Notes: generated from the letters alone by a model not told the origin. A stretch of 64,000 nt of DNA from Hofstenia miamia (GCA_900660155.1 CABFPE010000476.1:385692-449691); one strand, 5' to 3'. Positions 10,451-23,070 are shown, numbered from the stretch's first letter. Numbers and translations: made by a program.

Positions 10451-10614
10451 TTTGATCACTATTCCAGGATCCTGTTGAGGTGCTTTGGTTTATTTTTGAA
10501 TAATTCTCTCTGTTGACTAGTTTATTTTTCATGTAGCTGACCACTTTTGTTTATAGATTCTGTTGTAGTATGTGGGTGGTTTCACTGAATGTTTCTTTTA
10601 AGAGTTGCTATTCT

Positions 10615-10632
10615 TGGCTGTCACGGTCACCA
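10615..10632 (-). promoter_or_regulatory. Primer-binding site of element 2
   Basis: On the minus strand TGGTGACCGTGACAGCC directly follows the LTR end. It differs from the element 1 site at two positions, and both differences are transitions. Confidence 0.8.
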
Positions 10633-11736
10633 TGTAAAATACTCTACCAGGCATTATTACTATTTGTCTTTGTTACTGCATAGCACTAGTCGTAGTTTTG
10701 TGAGTAGGGATTTATTTAACTAGAGACTGCTTTGGCTTTTGTTTCTATTAACACAATATAACTAGATATAACTGTTCACTATTTAGGGGATGAAGCCATG
10801 CAGTGATTTATTCAATGATTGATAGTGGCATCTGCCTTAAGCTGTTCTCCACCTCTCAGCTCATTGATACATTTTATGTGTACCCTAACCTAGCTCAGTG
10901 CATACTCAAGACATGACACAATTCAACTTAAACTCTATTTTGTAAAAGTGTTCCATTTGTTCACAACCTGACTTGTTACTAGCTGCTTACTTAATGTTAC
11001 TTGTAGCCATTACTGAAATATACTGGCGTTAATAGATATATTAATATCAAGCAGCTTCCTAACCTACATTTATAAGTTGATACATGTTCAGTCACTTTAT
11101 CTGTCATTTATAGGTCACTAATTTGGATCTAGAATATTGTTAATATATTCCCTAGGTTTCAGTTATCCAACTTTTTGTTCAAAGTTAATCGTTTTAATAC
11201 ATGTATTTAATGATTGCTAGTTGACTAATTGAGAGAAAAACTCCTACATCTAACATATGTGCACTTTCATGGTCTGGCACAGGGACCCTTGAATCATTCT
11301 CTATGATGGATCCAGACCACTGCTAAACACCACTCAATTAGCTCAACATTGTATTAAATAATCAAACTTTTATAGTAGAAACAAAATAAGAATTCCAAAG
11401 AAAATTCTTTATCAATTGCTTACAGTATTTAATTTGTATTTATAGTAATTCCAGAAAAGTACCTGTTGATTTCAAATTTAAACTTTTCTTCTGCCAAGAT
11501 GGCGGCTAAAAATAATGGAAGTGATTTCACCCCCTTGTTTTGCCAAAAGTATTATTATTGACCAATACAAATCTCTCATTTCTGACACATATTGTTTCTT
11601 ATTTGCATAATACAAATAAATCTAAATTAATCTAATTGATCTAAATACAATATTTCTAATCATCGTTTCCTTGATCTTATTCTCACGTTGCTTGACGTTT
11701 GCAGCTTATTTTTGATTTTATTTGGATGATGCTACA
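10633..11736 (-). repeat. 5' LTR of element 2
   Basis: It runs from TGTAAAATAC to GGATGATGCTACA and aligns with 6170-7288 throughout, including the AAGATGGCGGCTAAAAATAA block and the TGGATCCAGACCACT block. Visible differences from the element 1 LTR are numerous, so this is an older or sister subfamily. The flank beyond is ATAATATTAA; the other end of the element is absent, so no target duplication can be tested. Confidence 0.87.
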
Positions 11737-13789
11737 ATAATATTAATCATAATTTTAAAATATTTTATTGATGAAGATAGAAACTTGTTGAGTACCTGCA
11801 TACTTGAAGGAAAATCAAATATTGTAGGAACACTGTGGATGTGCAGCTTCTTACACCTGTTGCAGTTAAATAGAAGCACCTTTTATCAAAATGTTTTGCA
11901 CATAAACTTGAATTTGATGTTACAACATAGTTTGCCCTGTAAATTGCTTTCACTCATTTTTTTCTTAAATTGTCATCCTTAGGAAATGAATACTGATGAT
12001 TCTTGCTGTTATCAGTAAATAACCACTTTTGCATTTTGGAGCATAACACTTACATGGCATCAAAAACTTAGAAATAAATTCATCAAAATATGTATAGCAA
12101 TTAGAATAATTGTTAGTTATAGAAATGTTTATTCAAGAAATTTCTTTAGGTAGAAAATATACACAATTAGATGCAATAATATTGTGGCATCAACTGATGC
12201 CTTACATTTTTGTAATTAGCATTTTGAAATTAATAAATATTAATTGTGCAATATATTTACATGAACTTGCAATTGCCTTGATTGACTTAATAAGTGTTAG
12301 ACAATCTGTGCTATTTTTGAATGCTTAAATCATCTGCCATGCAGTATTTCTGATTTAGTTGATTACCATGCAAAAGGTTAATGAGGGACCTGTTTGTGTT
12401 TACTCATAGTTCATGGTATGCTTTTAGTGCTACTTTGGTTGATGAAATACCTGTTTTTCTATTTAAATACTTTGATTTTGTTATCAAAAGTTTATAGATT
12501 TTACTCTACCTTTACTTCTAGTTGTGTATGAATTTATTAAAATGCTTTTCTAAATAATGTGATTTTTGCCAAGGGTGCTTTTTTCAGGTACAGAGAAAGA
12601 TGTATTATAGGATTATTGCTATTTGACAGTTAAAAATGTAACCAATCAGTTGTTTATATTACTTCACAAATAAATGTCATTTTTGCAAATCCATGCTTGC
12701 CCTCTAGTAGGGCATTTAGAGTGGAACCTTTAAAACTAACAAGTGAGTTAATGATAAAATTTATTATTTGCCTCAAAGTTTATATTTGTGCTGCACATTT
12801 CATGGCTGTGAATGTAGTTTGTCCTGACTCTACTCATATATTTTTTACATTTTCAAAATTATGCATGTCCATTACTTTCAATAAGCCACAAATAGAAAAG
12901 CATGAATTTACAAGTTCAAAAGTGACACTTTGTGGTGAATTCATTTAGGTTATTTATCAATTCATGCTAAAATTATGCCAATACACTCTTTGTTAAAGAA
13001 ATTATCAAGTATATAAGTAACATATATGTACACACAGATAAAAACACCTCACAAATATTAAGATAAGCTTTGACCTTGTTTAAATATAACATTTGTCTTT
13101 AGGAGGTGTTAGGAATTATTGTACTTTAATATTAATGCACATTATCCAAGAGTTATAGTAACCTGCAATAGCAAGTCTTTAAAATTAAATAAAAATTATT
13201 CAATATACTGTTTCTTCTAACACCAGAAAATGTAATTGTTATATATGCCTAGGCTTATCAATTTGTAATGAATTTCTGTTAGCCTTCAAATAATATGCTC
13301 AAATATTTTAATTATGTCTAAGAACAATTTTGATTTAGAAGTACAAATCCAACACACAATCAATGATCAATGATATTATTTCTAAACACTTTAAATCAAG
13401 TGTACACACATACACATACTATTCTTCTTACAATTGAGCATTTCCTGTAATGAAAATCACAGACAGTATGTGTTATAAGTTGTTGAAATGCATGGTATGT
13501 TCTAATATAAGTGAAAGCACTCTTTCAATGACATATTTTTTAATTTCAACTCCATTGTTGCACTTTATATTTGAAGAACTACATAAAGTAGAAGCAATAC
13601 AATATTGATTTGCTCTCATCTCTTATTATTTGATTTAAATTGCCAATTCAACTAAATTGAGATGAAAATCCTACCAGATTGTATATTTTAGGTAAAATTG
13701 GGATTCCATAAAAAACAAATTTACTCAATGAAGTACATAATCAAAATTGCCTATGCCTTCATTGTGAGCAGTCAGTCCATGCTCAATAC
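11737..13789. other. No gene recognised
   Basis: AT-rich sequence with only short open stretches of no recognisable family (for example 12697-12948 on plus and 11765-11953 on minus). No repeat structure or RNA gene stands out. Confidence 0.5.
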
Positions 13790-14606
13790 CCCAGATAACA
13801 ATTTTGGTTGTTTTTACATTATTTATGGTTGTTTCATACTTTTGGTTGTTGCAGCAACCACTAACATCATAATAACCACCATTAATACTAATTTGAGCAA
13901 CTAAAAATGTGATAATTTAAGATTCAAGCAGATGCTTACAAATAGAACTCACTTCATAATTTTGATTACTAGATCATTTATATATAAAGAACAGAATTGC
14001 AAAAAGCTTTATCAAAATATTAAATTTGTGAAAAATTATAATATACTTGGTAAGCAATTTTTCAAAATAATTTATTCATGAATAATTGGGCACCTTCAAA
14101 TTATCTGTCAGATAAAAAAGTTACATTTGAGCAGAAGAGATTCTTTACAATTTAAAAAGGTATTATTTCAAAATTATACTTATCTTTAAAAGTTGAAATT
14201 TTTGTTAAATTTGGCAGATTTTTATACTTATTGTTATCATTTAAAATCAAGACATTCATTTAAATTTTCAGCAAATGTTGTATTTAATGTATTTATTGTA
14301 TTACTGTTCTGCCCCTTGTTGGGCTTATGTTAGTTTTAGCAGCAATGTTTGAAATGATTATCAATAAAATTTGATGTATTGCATATAAAATTAATGCTAG
14401 AACAATCATGGGCAACATAAAATAATGTTGTTATGACCTAAAATAGTGCTTTTTATTCAGAAAAAAAACAAACAAAAAGCAACCTAATGTGATGTTGTTG
14501 GAACAACATTGTTTAGACCAGTCAAAAAGTACCATTTCAACATTAGAACATCCATAAAAAAACAACTAAAAAATAACGTTGTTTAGACCAAAATTTGTTA
14601 TCTGGG
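13790..14606. mobile_element. TIR-bounded MITE with arrayed subterminal repeats
   Basis: The left end CCCAGATAACAATTTTGGT is matched in inverted form at the right end (ACCAAAATTTGTTATCTGGG, one extra T). Inside each end are several short AACATTGTT/AATGTTGTT-like words. The core (about 13930-14400) aligns with 43610-44110 inside the larger MITE, including a block around AATTTGGCAGATTTTTAT and GTTATCATTTA. No transposase ORF is present, so it is non-autonomous. No clear target duplication was found. Confidence 0.75.
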
Positions 14607-14759
14607 ACTGTTGTATGATCCAACAATTAACACTGCAAAACAAAAGAGATTAGTCAGAGAAGATTAACATCAAATTCAATTATGATTAAAAATAGTATTA
14701 ATTGTAAATTAAAATCAATTTAAGTTTAGCATCATTAATTTTGTACAATGCAACTAACA

Positions 14760-15625
14760 AACAACATTTACCAAATATTACTTGTCAAAACAATTTGGCA
14801 AAACAAAGAGGCCAATAACACTTCCAATATTTTTCAGCCATCTTGGCAGAAGATTTGAATTTGACATTCAACAGGTACTTTTGGATCTAGAACTATAAAT
14901 AGTGTGAAATCATTTGGAGAACTGTTGTTGTAAATTCTTTGAAAATCACCTTTAGATTAAATTTGGCTTGCATATTATTAAATCATGTCAATCTAAACAG
15001 TCAATGCATTAGTAGTGGCAGGGGCACACTTCAGTAGCAATCTGAGGGTCATTGATCCAAGCCATGAAACTGCATTTATGTTAGGGTTATGATTAGGAGT
15101 TTTTTTCCATTTAGCTGACTATCTATTCTTTCATTGACATGTATGAAATATCAAAAATCTTATCTTTAGATTTAATTTGGTTTGCTTATTATTAAATCAT
15201 GTCAAGCTAAGCAGTTGATGCATTAGTAGTGGTGAGGGCAAACATTGGGAGCAATTTGAGGGTCCTTGATCCAAGCCACAAAACTGCATTTATGTTAGGT
15301 GTACAATTAGGAGTTTTTCTCTGCTTAGCTGACTACTGATTCTTTCATTGATATGTATGAAATAACAAAAACCTCAGAGAAAATGGTTGGATAACCAATT
15401 GTAGGTTATAATCTTTTATACTAATTAGACTATGTAGGTGACTTATAAATAGACCAATAATGAGGCTGAACATGTAGTATTAATTGAATGTAGGCTAGGG
15501 AGCTGCAAGAAATTATCTAGTTGATTATTTAAATTAGTTAAAGCCAATAACTTTTGGTAATGGCTAAATGAATATTTATTAATCAGCTAGGGACACTGCC
15601 TGGTTGCAAGAACAAATTACACAAT
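14760..15625 (+). repeat. LTR remnant related to elements 1 and 2, opposite orientation
   Basis: Read on plus, it carries the reverse complement of LTR landmarks seen at 6170-7288 and 10633-11736: CAGCCATCTTGGCAGAAG, CAACAGGTACTTTTGGATC, GAGGGTC(A/C)TTGATCCAAGCC, and near the end GCCTGGTTGCAAGAACAAATT. No gag or pol sequence adjoins it, so it may be a solo LTR or fragment. Boundaries are approximate. Confidence 0.6.
14950..15375. repeat. Two-copy 214-bp tandem duplication inside the LTR remnant
   Basis: Unit 1 (14950-15163) and unit 2 (15164 to about 15375) both begin CTTTAGATT(A/T)AATTTGG and share ATTATTAAATCATGTCAA, GCATTAGTAGTGG, CTTGATCCAAGCCA-type and TTCTTTCATTGA(C/T)ATGTATGA blocks. 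The corresponding block occurs once in the LTRs at 6170 and 10633. The units differ at many sites, so the duplication is old. Confidence 0.8.
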
Positions 15626-17327
15626 ACAATTTGTAGATCTTGTATACATATATTGCACAATAAATTTGCTCTAACTCTTATAATATGATCAGATGAAATG
15701 ATATAATGAAAAGAAATGAAAATTACACAGATAAATACACTAATTTGCTTAATATGATGCACACAAAATTTAGTTCAGCAAAATTATTCTTAAGAGATAT
15801 GGCTCCTTTCCCTAACAAAAATTGGTTCAACAAAAAATCAGCTGAAATATACTTATTAAATTAATGAAACAAAATTCAAAATATTGAATTATTTGGTTTT
15901 TGAGAACTTTAAATATTTTTGTTTAGGAACTATTCCAAATCCAGAAATATTTTCAAGCAATTGTATCCACTTTTCAAGGTTTGGTTACTCAATGCTTGAA
16001 TGCAGCATCAAAGGAGTCTTTAATCTGCCACCAGTTTCAGCAATTACACACCATAGTTTACCCTCCAGTACCAGCAATCAAAGACAAGTCCAAATTTCAC
16101 AAATGATGCCATCAAAGATGCACATGTTTTTCCAATTACTGACCAATTACCACTGCTGTGCTTAACTGACAGCATCAAACATATGCTAAAGTCCTTTCTA
16201 AGCCACCACCACTATCACACACTGAGGTTCAAAGAATCTGAAATTTTCTAAGACTATTTTAATCACAGAAATTGGATTGGAAACAATGCTATTGCAAAAC
16301 GTATTGTATTACAGTTTAGTAAATAAAAATTGTATAGTTTTGCTTTCACTCTTTTTCTACATGTACTAGTTAATATGTTTGATAAATTATTACATTTTGT
16401 ATTCTCTAAACTGATAAATGTCAGTGTTTTACATAGCTATTAATTTAACATGCAATTCAGATTCAAATTTAGTATGAGGGAAGGATGATTAAAATAAAGT
16501 AATCACTAGTTTATTAAATTTAATAATACTACTTATTATACAATGAGAATGTAGAAATGATTTGTACGTGTTTAATTAATGGTAGATTTCTAGAGATACA
16601 GCTCATCAACTAAGTTAAATAAGTGTAATATTAGATAATGGATGCATGTTATGCATAATAATATAATTAGGGATAAAATAACTATATACATTTATTCACA
16701 GGTTAATATACAATACTCTAATAAATGTCCATGATCAAGAAAAATGTTTAATCTATTGTCTTTGATTTCTCCATCAATAAGCATGAAAATTTTCTGGATT
16801 GCAATGTCTATTGGGAACCCCTCTGCATTTTTTAAAATTTGTGCTGTGGCAAATGTATGAGGGATATTCTCTCCACACAACTTGAAGTTTGAGGTATCTA
16901 CATCTATATGTGGAGTCAATCAAAAACATGTGTTACAAGTGCACTGTCCTTGTGAAGGTTGAAATTGAACATGCAACACTTTATTGTTAGGAAATGGTAT
17001 ATCTTCATAATTCACAAGCAATATTTTGCAAAACAAACATCTTGTGTTTGATCTCTGAAAAATTCTGTAAAACACTATCAAATCTGCTTTTGAAAAATAA
17101 GTTAGTTTTCATCTCCAAATTTGCAAATAGTAGTTTTAAAATATCCGTAAAATTTACAAACATAGAGTTTTTGTGATTGGCTACTTTTTACGTTTGGCAG
17201 TGTACATATATATGGTAATGATGATAATAATAGTATTACTATCAAATGAAAATTGGTAATATAAATTTTCTAATCAGCTCCAACAACTAGTGTGCTTATT
17301 TACATGTAATGCATTTTAAAAATAAAT
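15626..17327. other. No gene recognised
   Basis: Open stretches at 15884-16165 (plus, 93 residues, many Ser, Gln and His near its end) and 16692-16919 (minus, 75 residues, containing FPIDIAIQKIFMLIDGEI) match no family I recognise. Either could be a broken exon or chance. No other structure is visible. Confidence 0.45.
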
Positions 17328-17690
17328 TTCCTTTGGTGATTTTTTGTCTTTTTGAACAAAATTATTTGCCTTTGGGATATTAAATTTTCCTTTTGGTGTT
17401 TTTTGTCATTTTGAACAAAATTACTTGCCTTTGGGATATTCAATTTTCCTTTTGGTGTTTTTTTGTCTTTTTGAACAAAATTACTTCCAGTGGGGATATT
17501 TAATTTTCCTTTTGGTGTTTTTTTACTTTTTGAACAAAATTACTTGCCTTTGGGATATTTAATTTTCCTTTTTGTGCTTTTTTACTTTTTGAACAAAATT
17601 ACTTGCCTTTGGGATATTTAATTTTCCTTTTGATGCTTTTTTCCTTTTTCAACAAAACTACTTGCCTTTGGAATATTTATTTTTTCTTTT
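17328..17690. repeat. Minisatellite, about six copies of a 59-60-bp unit
   Basis: The unit reads approximately TTCCTTTTGGTGTTTTTTTG then TCTTTTTGAACAAAATTACT, then TGCCTTTGGGATATTTAATT. Copies start near 17328, 17388, 17447, 17507, 17566 and 17625. The first and last are the most diverged. Copy 3 has CCAGTGGGG in place of GCCTTTGGG. Confidence 0.92.
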
Positions 17691-20104
17691 GGCTGTATAA
17701 ACCTTAAAAAAGGATATAAAAATCATTGTTAGTATTATTCCTAACATGTGCATTTATGTAGTGATCTACAAAATAGAAAATGAAACTACAAATTTCTAAA
17801 CTAAAAACAAAATGCTTTCAATGCTATGCACAGCTTTACAATGTTAAAAATATTAGCATTTGCATTTTTCTTCAATCAATGAGTAATTTTAGATAATCAC
17901 AAATGAATACATAACGCCATTTCAAAAACGAATCAATTGGATATCATGAAGCTCACAAAATATTTTTAATTGTGAAAAGAATAACACATTTTCATAAAAA
18001 ATACATTTACACAAAAATGATTAAAGTATTTATTTTACAAAACATAGTTGTACACAGTTTGCAAAATAGCATTAAGTGCTCATGAAATTGAAAAATGATT
18101 ATGGTTATTAAAGTAATTCTACAAAATATATAACTTCAAGTGAAAAGAAGCTGAAGATGAATGTCAAAGATATATAAAATAAATTTAAGTCTACATATAG
18201 TACTTAAAACTTAATTTAATAAATATATACTTGTAATTGTTTATGAGATTATAAAAACACAGCAGCAATTGTTAAATGATTTAAACTATATTTTGTACAT
18301 TAGGTATCAAAACAACTTTGGAACATTTTCTAAATATAGAAATAAATAGCTTAAATTACAATTATCAGAAACTGATAAAGTGAAATGCATACATCTTTAA
18401 GACAATTTACTCATTGTATTCAAATATAAAATTTATATCTCACTATATGCTATTAGGAAAACCGGTTTTTAACTCAATTTCCCTATTAAATGTTTTAAAA
18501 TCATATAAGTTTTAGAATTTTTAAAAATAAATCTGATCTTATTAGAGTCTCTAAGGCATAGCAATGGAGAGAATGCCAATATATATTTGATTTTCAAGTA
18601 TTTTTCCACCATTTGAGAGTCTAAAATATGTATTTTTATTATTTGATTTAATTCCAGAGTTCGATGTATTAGTGAGGGTTTTAATACATCTGAAATTTTT
18701 CGATTTGCTATGGTTATATTAGTAAATACTTTAACACATTTAACAGTTTTCATATAGCATTTTGATTTTGTATACCCTACCACTTTAAGCTTCTAAATGT
18801 ATAGAAATAATATTCCAAAAAGCACTAATAATAAAAAATATGTGAAATAAGAAATCAACTTTAAATTTTCTAATGTGCTGAGTTTTTTATTTATATTTTC
18901 CATGATTGATGTGTGATTTACTTTAAGGATATAATTTCCACAACTCCAATGCAAATCTTTGTTAACAAAGATATTAAACGTGTAAATAACATTATGAAAA
19001 TTCATAATAATTTGTAATCACATGAAACAAAGTTAGTAATATTAACTTATTTAAATGCAGAAATAGCTTACATTGTTAAATAAATTCAACCATCACCACT
19101 TGAATCATTGTGTTAAAATGAAGATATCTTTTCGTCATAGGCAATGAACAAAATGCAAACTTCATGACAGTTTTAGTATAAACTTTAAAAAATGAGAAAG
19201 AAAAATGTGCATACACTTAAATTTAATAATTTCTTGTTGTATATTCAGAGTTTTTTGTATTTTGAAGCTTTAATGATTTTGTTTTTATGTCGCACGTAAA
19301 TACCCATTTTAAGACATTCTACAAACTACAATACATAGTTGAACGATAAATTTTACTATTTGCTTAAAAGATTACACAATATTTATAATACACATTAATC
19401 AACATCATTTGACAAGATGATTTCTACTGCTAATTTATATCCTCCTGTACATAAAGATAATTCTCCCAACATTTAAGTTTGTAATAAATGAAAGTTATGT
19501 TTGAATGTACAAACAAACTCTGCAGAGAAACATTTTTAATTTGTAAAAACGCTCATGTTAAGACTTTTATTAGATGCTTAAGAAAGCTATATGCATATAT
19601 GGATAAACATACCTTTTGTATATATACAAACAATATAAGTTCTGTTAAATATAAAACAATTTCTGGGTAATAACAAGAATTTATGAAATTTAATACTAGA
19701 GCTATTATTCAGTGTGCATAGCAAGTTCATTAACAAGAAATATATGATTATTTCAATATACTAGTCCTTTCAATGGTCTAAAACTACGAATGTACACTTT
19801 AAAATTACTTATAGTTTGGCTATGTAATGTATGAATATTCACATCTTTAGCCACCCCTCTTCATTATTAATGAATTAATTGCGGGTAATGACTCATCAAT
19901 TAGCACAGGTCAATCAATTTTTATACATGTATGTTAATGCTTTTTTTGCTTTCTCAATTTCAGCAAAAAGCATTCGCACTTAATTTGTAAAGACGCTCAT
20001 GGTAATTGTGTCTAAATTGAGACAATTTAGGTCTTTTAAAATTTGAAATTTTCAAATAAAAATTGTTATAAGCAACATTTTTTGCTCAAATTTTACATCC
20101 TTTT
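17691..20104. other. No gene recognised
   Basis: Very AT-rich. The longest open stretch (18469-18783, minus, 104 residues) is Lys/Ile-rich and matches nothing I know. A short phrase around AATTTGTAAAAACGCTCATG occurs near 19540 and again near 19985. Confidence 0.45.
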
Positions 20105-20272
20105 TTTAGTCTCCATATAAGAGCCAACTATTTTCATAAATAGCTTCAATTCTATAATCATATGTATTTATGGCATACGAAGTACAATATAGTCTGATTT
20201 TGTATTACATGCTTTCACTTGAGACGGATTAATATACCATTCTGAAATTAATATTTTCTCCCAAAATTTCGA
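20105..20272 (+). repeat. Direct repeat, copy A
   Basis: The stretch around CATAAATAGCTTCAATTCTA to ACATGCTTTCACTTGAGAC is repeated at 21915-22070 with a few mismatches. The two copies flank the LINE fragment. Confidence 0.8.
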
Positions 20273-20282
20273 TACAATATAT

Positions 20283-20718
20283 CGAAAAAAATATTATAAA
20301 GGAATGGTAATCACTAACAATAAGGTAATGAGCAACATATTTAATGAAGTATTTTGCAGCTTAGGCAATTTTGATGCAGTAAATACTTCCTTTAAGATCA
20401 ATCAAGTTCAACCTATAGCCCTGCCCTTCTCTTTCAGATTTGTGACTAATTTTGATATTATCAAATCTATTAAATCTTTAAAATACAAATCTAGTGGTCC
20501 CTCCATTATCCCAACTTGGTCTCTAAAAATTGCTACGGATATAATAACTGAGCCAGAGATGGAATCAGATCCAACGTTTTATGATTTGATCCAATCCTGA
20601 TCCGAACCTTCAAGATCTGGATCAGATCTGATCCGAATTTTTAACAATGCTTTAGTTTTAAATCCATAACAGATCCGAATTTAAATAAGTATTCTAACAA
20701 AAAATAAACATGGACTTA
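20283..20718 (+). pseudogene. LINE reverse-transcriptase N-terminal fragment
   Basis: The open stretch (20304-20600, 98 residues) reads NNKVMSNIFNEVFCSLGNF, then FRFVTNFDIIKSIKSLKYKS, then SGPSIIPTWSLKIATDII. This is the segment just before the RT palm in CR1/Jockey-like LINE ORF2 proteins (host N-E-F-F...F.p.....v...I..L...K..G.D.Ip...L), and it resembles the LINE at 28509-28931. The frame then runs into unrelated sequence with repeated GATCCGAA words. No catalytic block is present, so it is a fragment. Confidence 0.7.
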
Positions 20719-20721
20719 NAA

Positions 20722-21160
20722 TACATCGAAAAAAATATTATAAAGGAATGGTAATCACTAACAATAAGGTAATGAGCAACATATTTAATGAAGTATTTTG
20801 CAGCTTAGGCAATTTTGATGCAGTAAATACTTCCTTTAAGATCAATCAAGTTCAACCTATAGCCCTGCCCTTCTCTTTCAGATTTGTGACTAATTTTGAT
20901 ATTATCAAATCTATTAAATCTTTAAAATACAAATCTAGTGGTCCCTCCATTATCCCAACTTGGTCTCTAAAAATTGCTACGGATATAATAACTGAGCCAG
21001 AGATGGAATCAGATCCAACGTTTTATGATTTGATCCAATCCTGATCCGAACCTTCAAGATCTGGATCAGATCTGATCCGAATTTTTAACAATGCTTTAGT
21101 TTTAAATCCATAACAGATCCGAATTTAAATAAGTATTCTAACAAAAAATAAACATGGACT
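20722..21160 (+). repeat. Second copy of the LINE fragment after a single N, probable assembly artefact
   Basis: The sequence after the N at 20719 repeats 20283-20718 base for base as far as I compared, including the open stretch (20748-21044). It then continues into new sequence after CATGGACTTA. An exact duplicate starting at a single N points to an overlap the assembler failed to merge. Confidence 0.85.
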
Positions 21161-21914
21161 TAAAAAATATTTATGTTTTTAGATTGCTTTAACACTTTCT
21201 TGAGATAACAAGTGGACATATACTTACAAAATAGTGCATGCAAATCAACTTATTTGTAAGCTTTGTAATGATCTAGACCCTGTCATCAACTATAATCATA
21301 ATATATTTATAGAGTTTAAATACTTGAGTTTCTTATAGTATTCCCTCACATATTAATTTTTATGTCCAAATTCATAAAGATAAATTTACTTCAAAATTGC
21401 AGCTAAAGCAATGAAAACAAGAATAGCACAGATAATTGCAAATTCAAGAACAACTTCAAAATTTATGTTTTAAGACATTAAAAAAATTTTGTAGATTGTA
21501 TTAAAATCAGAAACTATATTTTCAAACAAAATTTGAGATTTAAATATAAATTTTGAATTTTGTGAAATTGGATACTAAATTAGATTAAAAATTTTAAATT
21601 ATATAAAAATAACATTAAATAGTTTTAGACCCTATTACTAGTAGCTGACGGCATGGTTCCACAAACATTTTTGTATTAGTGATTATAACAATGAAAACCT
21701 TCTGAGTACTAAGTTGATCTTGGCATTGCAAGTTGCTTAGAGTGAATATTTAAATGAGATTTTTTGATTGAAGTGCATCCCAAATTATATTAGCATTTTT
21801 AAATTTTGGCAGTGTTTGCAAAAGCTAAGGTATTCTACTTGCTTCTTGGTGTTCTGTGCATTTTCTTTTACATACATAGTAGAGAGAATCATTTTCAAAG
21901 AAAAATTGTTGTAA
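21161..21914. other. No gene recognised
   Basis: AT-rich sequence without a recognisable gene or repeat. Confidence 0.45.
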
Positions 21915-22070
21915 GCCATAAGAACCAACTATTTTTCATAAATAGCTTCAATTCTATAATCATATGTATTTATGGCATGTTAAGTACAATATAGTCTGAT
22001 TTTGTATTACATGCTTTCAATTGAAACAGAATATTTTACCATTCTGAAATTAAATTTTCTCCTAAAATCC
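21915..22070 (+). repeat. Direct repeat, copy B
   Basis: Matches 20105-20272 (CATAAATAGCTTCAATTCTA, ATGTATTTATGGCAT, ACAATATAGTCTGATTTTGT) with scattered substitutions. Confidence 0.8.
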
Positions 22071-22901
22071 AAATTTTCTGCTAAAGGTGTTTTTGGAAAA
22101 TTAGCACAGTATGTTGATATTCAATGCATAATATTTTTATCTGATTGAAATACTTAAACAAATATGTCAGCTTGTTTTACATTAAGTTTCTGACTTTCTT
22201 TGGACAGATAAAAATGTAAAACCAACATGTTATATAATCATTCCTCTTTGTGATGAATGAAAATATGAAAATAACAAAATATATGTATGATAATATGCAG
22301 TTGTACTTTTGCTTTAAATTCGAGCTTTCTATGAGTACCAATAAGAGATTACAAAAAGAAGTTATTTGCAAAATTTTGGTTAAACAAATTTAAAAATTAC
22401 AGTTAAGAGAATGTCCATAATACTGGAATGCTATTCAACACACATAAATTGCAGTAATATATTAGAAAGAACTTTCTGCAATAATTGCATTGCAATATAT
22501 TATTACAAAGTATTGCAAATATGTTGGTAACACATTTCTGCTATAAATGTATTGCAACATATTGTTTTACAAAGATAGTATTGCAAGGCATGGTTTTTCA
22601 TTAAAACATGCTTGCTATTATTTTGTAGATCTCTCATACTCTGCTAATTAAATAATGATTTTTAGCCATAGAAAATGTTTTGCACTAAAACAGTGATAAT
22701 TATAATTTGCACTGCATATATTTATATAGCTATAAGAATAATAATATATCATTATTTGCATTAATTTCTTCCATTAGAAGATGTTAAATTCTCACTGTAG
22801 GCTAATTTTTAAGAGAAATTAAAATTAAACATAATTTGACTATATCAGTAAATGAAATATATTAAAATGTATCAATGTTCCCTAATTATATATATATATA
22901 T
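22071..22901. other. No gene; cluster of ATTGCAATA-like words at 22445-22600
   Basis: Between 22445 and 22600 the words TTGCAGTAATATATTA, TTGCAATATATTATTACAAA, TATTGCAAATATGTTGG, TATTGCAACATATTG and TATTGCAAGGCATGG recur in both orientations. This looks like the arrayed subterminal repeats of the MITEs at 13790 and 42686, but no terminal inverted repeats were found. A (TA)n tract at 22886-22901 leads into the gap. Confidence 0.45.
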
Positions 22902-23070
22902 NNNNNNNNNNNNNNNNNNNNNNNNNNNNNNNNNNNNNNNNNNNNNNNNNNNNNNNNNNNNNNNNNNNNNNNNNNNNNNNNNNNNNNNNNNNNNNNNNNN
23001 NNNNNNNNNNNNNNNNNNNNNNNNNNNNNNNNNNNNNNNNNNNNNNNNNNNNNNNNNNNNNNNNNNNNNN
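22902..23070. other. Sequence gap (Ns) within a (TA)n array
   Basis: 169 Ns flanked by TATATATA on both sides. The true array length is unknown, and translations across it are meaningless. Confidence 0.99.

Larger units (their letters stand above)
7289..11736 (-). mobile_element. Ty3/gypsy-type element 2, truncated in RT by element 1
   Basis: This is a relative of element 1 in the same orientation: 5' LTR 10633-11736, primer-binding site, gag, protease, and RT up to 7289. RT stops where element 1's LTR starts, a few codons after the ATFQ block, so YIDDI, RNase H and integrase are missing here. If element 1 inserted into element 2, the missing part should lie left of the window beyond element 1's other LTR. 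Frames are broken in gag and the linker, so this copy is also dead. Confidence 0.88.

Noticed and set aside
17328-17690. CRISPR-like array
   Set aside because: Units are contiguous with no unique spacers, and this is a eukaryotic sequence.
20590-20680. GATCCGAA repeats as a regulatory array
   Set aside because: Few, irregular copies, and the stretch is itself duplicated by the assembly join.
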